This document shows positions 6,419 through 8,081 of a DNA stretch of 8,081 nucleotides, one piece after another. The position numbers were made by a program, and so were the translations under genes. Source of the stretch: Comamonas sp. (GTDB lineage: Bacteria > Pseudomonadota > Gammaproteobacteria > Burkholderiales > Burkholderiaceae_C); the NCBI GenBank assembly GCA_019236485.1, contig JAFAIY010000406.1, positions 1 to 8,081 of the forward strand, in the 5' to 3' direction. How positions within the stretch are numbered: position 1 is the first letter of the stretch; each line of letters opens with the position of its first letter. Under the pieces are notes generated by a model, which searched no databases, had not been told where the DNA came from, and worked only from the letters and a program-made list of their open reading frames with translations.

Positions 6419-8081
6419 ATGACTAAAACCCTGGTGATTGCAGAAAAGCCTTCTGTCGCACAGGACATCGTCCGTGCACTGACCCCGGTGGCAGGCAAGT
6501 TCGAAAAACACGATGACCATTTCGAATCCGACGGCTATGTGGTGACCAGTGCGGTCGGCCACCTGGTGGAAATCCAGGCCCCGGAGCAATACGACGTCAA
6601 GCGCGGCAAATGGAGCTTTGCGCATCTGCCCGTGATCCCGCCGCACTTCGACCTCAAGCCCGTGGACAAGACCAAGAGCCGGCTCAATGCCGTGGTCAAG
6701 CTGGCCAAGCGCAAGGACGTTGGCGAACTCATCAACGCCTGTGACGCAGGCCGCGAAGGGGAGCTGATCTTCCGTCTGATCGAGCAGTACGCGGGCGGCG
6801 CCAAGGGCACTCTGAGCAAGCCCATCAAGCGCCTGTGGCTGCAGTCCATGACGCCGCAGGCCATACGCGACGGCTTCAAGAACCTGCGCAGCGACCAGCA
6901 GATGCAGGGCCTGGCCAGCGCCGCGCGCAGCCGCTCCGAGGCCGACTGGCTGGTCGGCATCAACGGCACGCGCGCCATGACGGCCTTCAACTCGCGCGAC
7001 GGCGGCTTCTTCCTGACCACCGTGGGCCGCGTGCAGACGCCCACGCTGTCCCTGGTGGTGGAGCGCGAGGAAAAAATCCGCAAGTTCGTGAGCCGCGACT
7101 ACTGGGAGGTGCACGGCAGTTTCGACGCCCAGGCCGGCCAGTACCTGGGCAAGTGGTTCAACCCGCAGTGGAAGAAATCGGACGATGCCGAGGCCAAGGC
7201 CGACCGCCTCTGGAACAAGGCCGATGCCGAGGCGATTGCAGCCGCCGTCCAGGGCAAGCCCGCCACGGTGACCGAGGAGAGCAAGCCCACCACGCAGGCT
7301 TCGCCCCTGCTGTTCGACCTGACCAGCCTGCAGCGCGAGGCCAACGGCAAGTTCGGCTTCTCGGCCAAGACCACGCTGGCGCTGGCGCAAAGCCTGTACG
7401 AGCGCCACAAGGCCCTGACCTATCCGCGTACCGATGCCCGCGCCCTGCCCGAGGACTACCTGCCCGTGGCGCGCCAGACCTTCGACATGCTGGCCACCAG
7501 CGGCATGCGCCATCTGGCGCCGTTTGCCCAGCAGGCCATCAACGACAACTACATCCGCCCGAGCAAGCGCATCTTCGACAACAGCAAGATCTCGGATCAC
7601 TTCGCCATCATCCCGACCACGCAAGCGCCTGCTGGCCTGTCCGAAGCCGAGCAAAAGCTCTACGACCTGGTCGTGCGCCGCTTCATGGCCGTGTTCTTCC
7701 CGAGTGCCGAATACCAGGTCACCACGCGCATCAGCAAGGTGGAGCAGCATTCCTTCAAGACCGAGGGCAAGGTGCTGGTCAAGCCGGGCTGGCTGGCCAT
7801 GTACGGCAAGGAAGCCGCCAACGAGGTGGAAGGCGCCAAGGAAGGCGACAAGGGCCAGCCTCTGGTCGCAGTCAAGCCCGGCGAGCAGCCGCGCACCGAC
7901 CATGCCGACGTCAAGGGCCTGAAGACCAAGCCGCCCGCGCGCTACTCCGAAGCCACGCTGCTGGGCGCCATGGAAAGCGCGGGCAAGCAGATCGACGACG
8001 ACGAGCTGCGCGAAGGCCGCGAGATGATCCCCACGGCCAAGGCCTTCCAGCTGATGACGCTGTTGCGCGGCCTGGAAGTCG
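6419..8081 (+). CDS. topB: DNA topoisomerase III (3' end beyond window; internal in-frame deletion)
   Basis: 554 codons are visible and the gene continues past the edge. Type IA topoisomerases pass one DNA strand through a transient break and resolve late replication and recombination intermediates. The N-terminal Toprim domain has E9 in VIAEKPSVAQ and CDAGREGELIFR (D109, G111, E113). The middle acidic residue of DxDxE is glycine, a variant I associate with one TopB branch. The active site is LTYPRTDA (Y335, R337), followed by ISDHFAIIPT with H394, the likely counterpart of TopA H365. After KPPARYSEATLLGAME (504-519) the protein runs IDDDELRE straight into GREMIPTAKAFQL. The family's AMQEKGLGTPATRAA block and the helix after it, about 29 residues, are missing. 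No frame change occurs, so the gene looks intact by length. A weak GAGAA precedes the ATG. The family call is certain; activity of this version is doubtful. Confidence 0.95.
   Translation, partial: MTKTLVIAEKPSVAQDIVRALTPVAGKFEKHDDHFESDGYVVTSAVGHLVEIQAPEQYDVKRGKWSFAHLPVIPPHFDLKPVDKTKSRLNAVVKLAKRKDVGELINACDAGREGELIFRLIEQYAGGAKGTLSKPIKRLWLQSMTPQAIRDGFKNLRSDQQMQGLASAARSRSEADWLVGINGTRAMTAFNSRDGGFFLTTVGRVQTPTLSLVVEREEKIRKFVSRDYWEVHGSFDAQAGQYLGKWFNPQWKKSDDAEAKADRLWNKADAEAIAAAVQGKPATVTEESKPTTQASPLLFDLTSLQREANGKFGFSAKTTLALAQSLYERHKALTYPRTDARALPEDYLPVARQTFDMLATSGMRHLAPFAQQAINDNYIRPSKRIFDNSKISDHFAIIPTTQAPAGLSEAEQKLYDLVVRRFMAVFFPSAEYQVTTRISKVEQHSFKTEGKVLVKPGWLAMYGKEAANEVEGAKEGDKGQPLVAVKPGEQPRTDHADVKGLKTKPPARYSEATLLGAMESAGKQIDDDELREGREMIPTAKAFQLMTLLRGLEV
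8006..8017 (+). other. Apparent deletion junction inside topB
   Basis: CTGCGCGAAGGC encodes LREG at residues 530-533. In related proteins, as recalled, LRE occurs twice: before AMQEKGLGTPATR and again about 29 residues later, before GREMIPTAK. Both would be encoded by CTGCGCGAAG-like DNA. A single hybrid copy here is what slippage or recombination between direct repeats would leave. The comparison is from memory of the family. Confidence 0.6.

Noticed and set aside
6302..7903. Upstream extension of the SET frame, antisense to topB (701 codons in all)
   Set aside because: The SET domain begins right after the ATG at 6301, which has a ribosome site. The upstream part is low-complexity antisense of topB and would cross the divergent intergenic region.

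Overview
This GC-rich window (six confident protein genes plus one at each edge) looks like chromosomal DNA of a betaproteobacterium, most likely family Comamonadaceae (Comamonas/Delftia/Acidovorax type). The reasons are the codon use, a TctC/Bug-type periplasmic receptor, the birA-SPOR pair, and a short intergenic repeat beginning CCCCCTGAGC of a kind I associate with that family. The assignment is inference. I see no tRNA, rRNA, CRISPR array, insertion sequence or phage gene.

Layout. Positions 1-462 (+) hold the nearly complete end of an Lrp/AsnC-family regulator. A sensory unit follows on the same strand: an OmpR-family response regulator (571-1248), a sensor histidine kinase of the TctE type (1354-2796) and a Bug-family solute receptor (2959-3936). 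No TctA/TctB membrane transporter is present; the unit ends in a strong terminator (3980-4008). Convergent to it, on the minus strand, are a SET-domain protein (6301-5798), biotin-protein ligase birA (5643-4810) and a membrane-anchored SPOR-domain protein (4788-4039). Divergent from the SET gene, topoisomerase III (topB) starts at 6419 and runs off the right edge.

How the genes may work together. The response regulator, kinase and Bug receptor resemble TctD/TctE and Bordetella BctD/BctE systems, in which a periplasmic receptor can report ligand to the kinase. Without adjacent transporter genes, this receptor may act mainly as a co-sensor or may serve transporter subunits encoded elsewhere. 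birA and the SPOR gene are 21 nt apart and probably form one unit.

The points most worth checking are these. (1) topB reads in frame to the edge but lacks about 29 residues containing the conserved GLGTPATR block; the junction lies in a short sequence that probably flanked the lost segment as a direct repeat. (2) A 31-nt perfect alternating purine-pyrimidine, Z-DNA-prone tract lies between topB and a eukaryote-like SET methyltransferase gene. (3) Two copies of one intergenic repeat, on opposite strands, each supply the stop codon of the gene before them (CCC-TGA). In both, the +1 frame stays open through the repeat to within a few bases of the next gene's start. (4) The two-component/Bug unit has no transporter.
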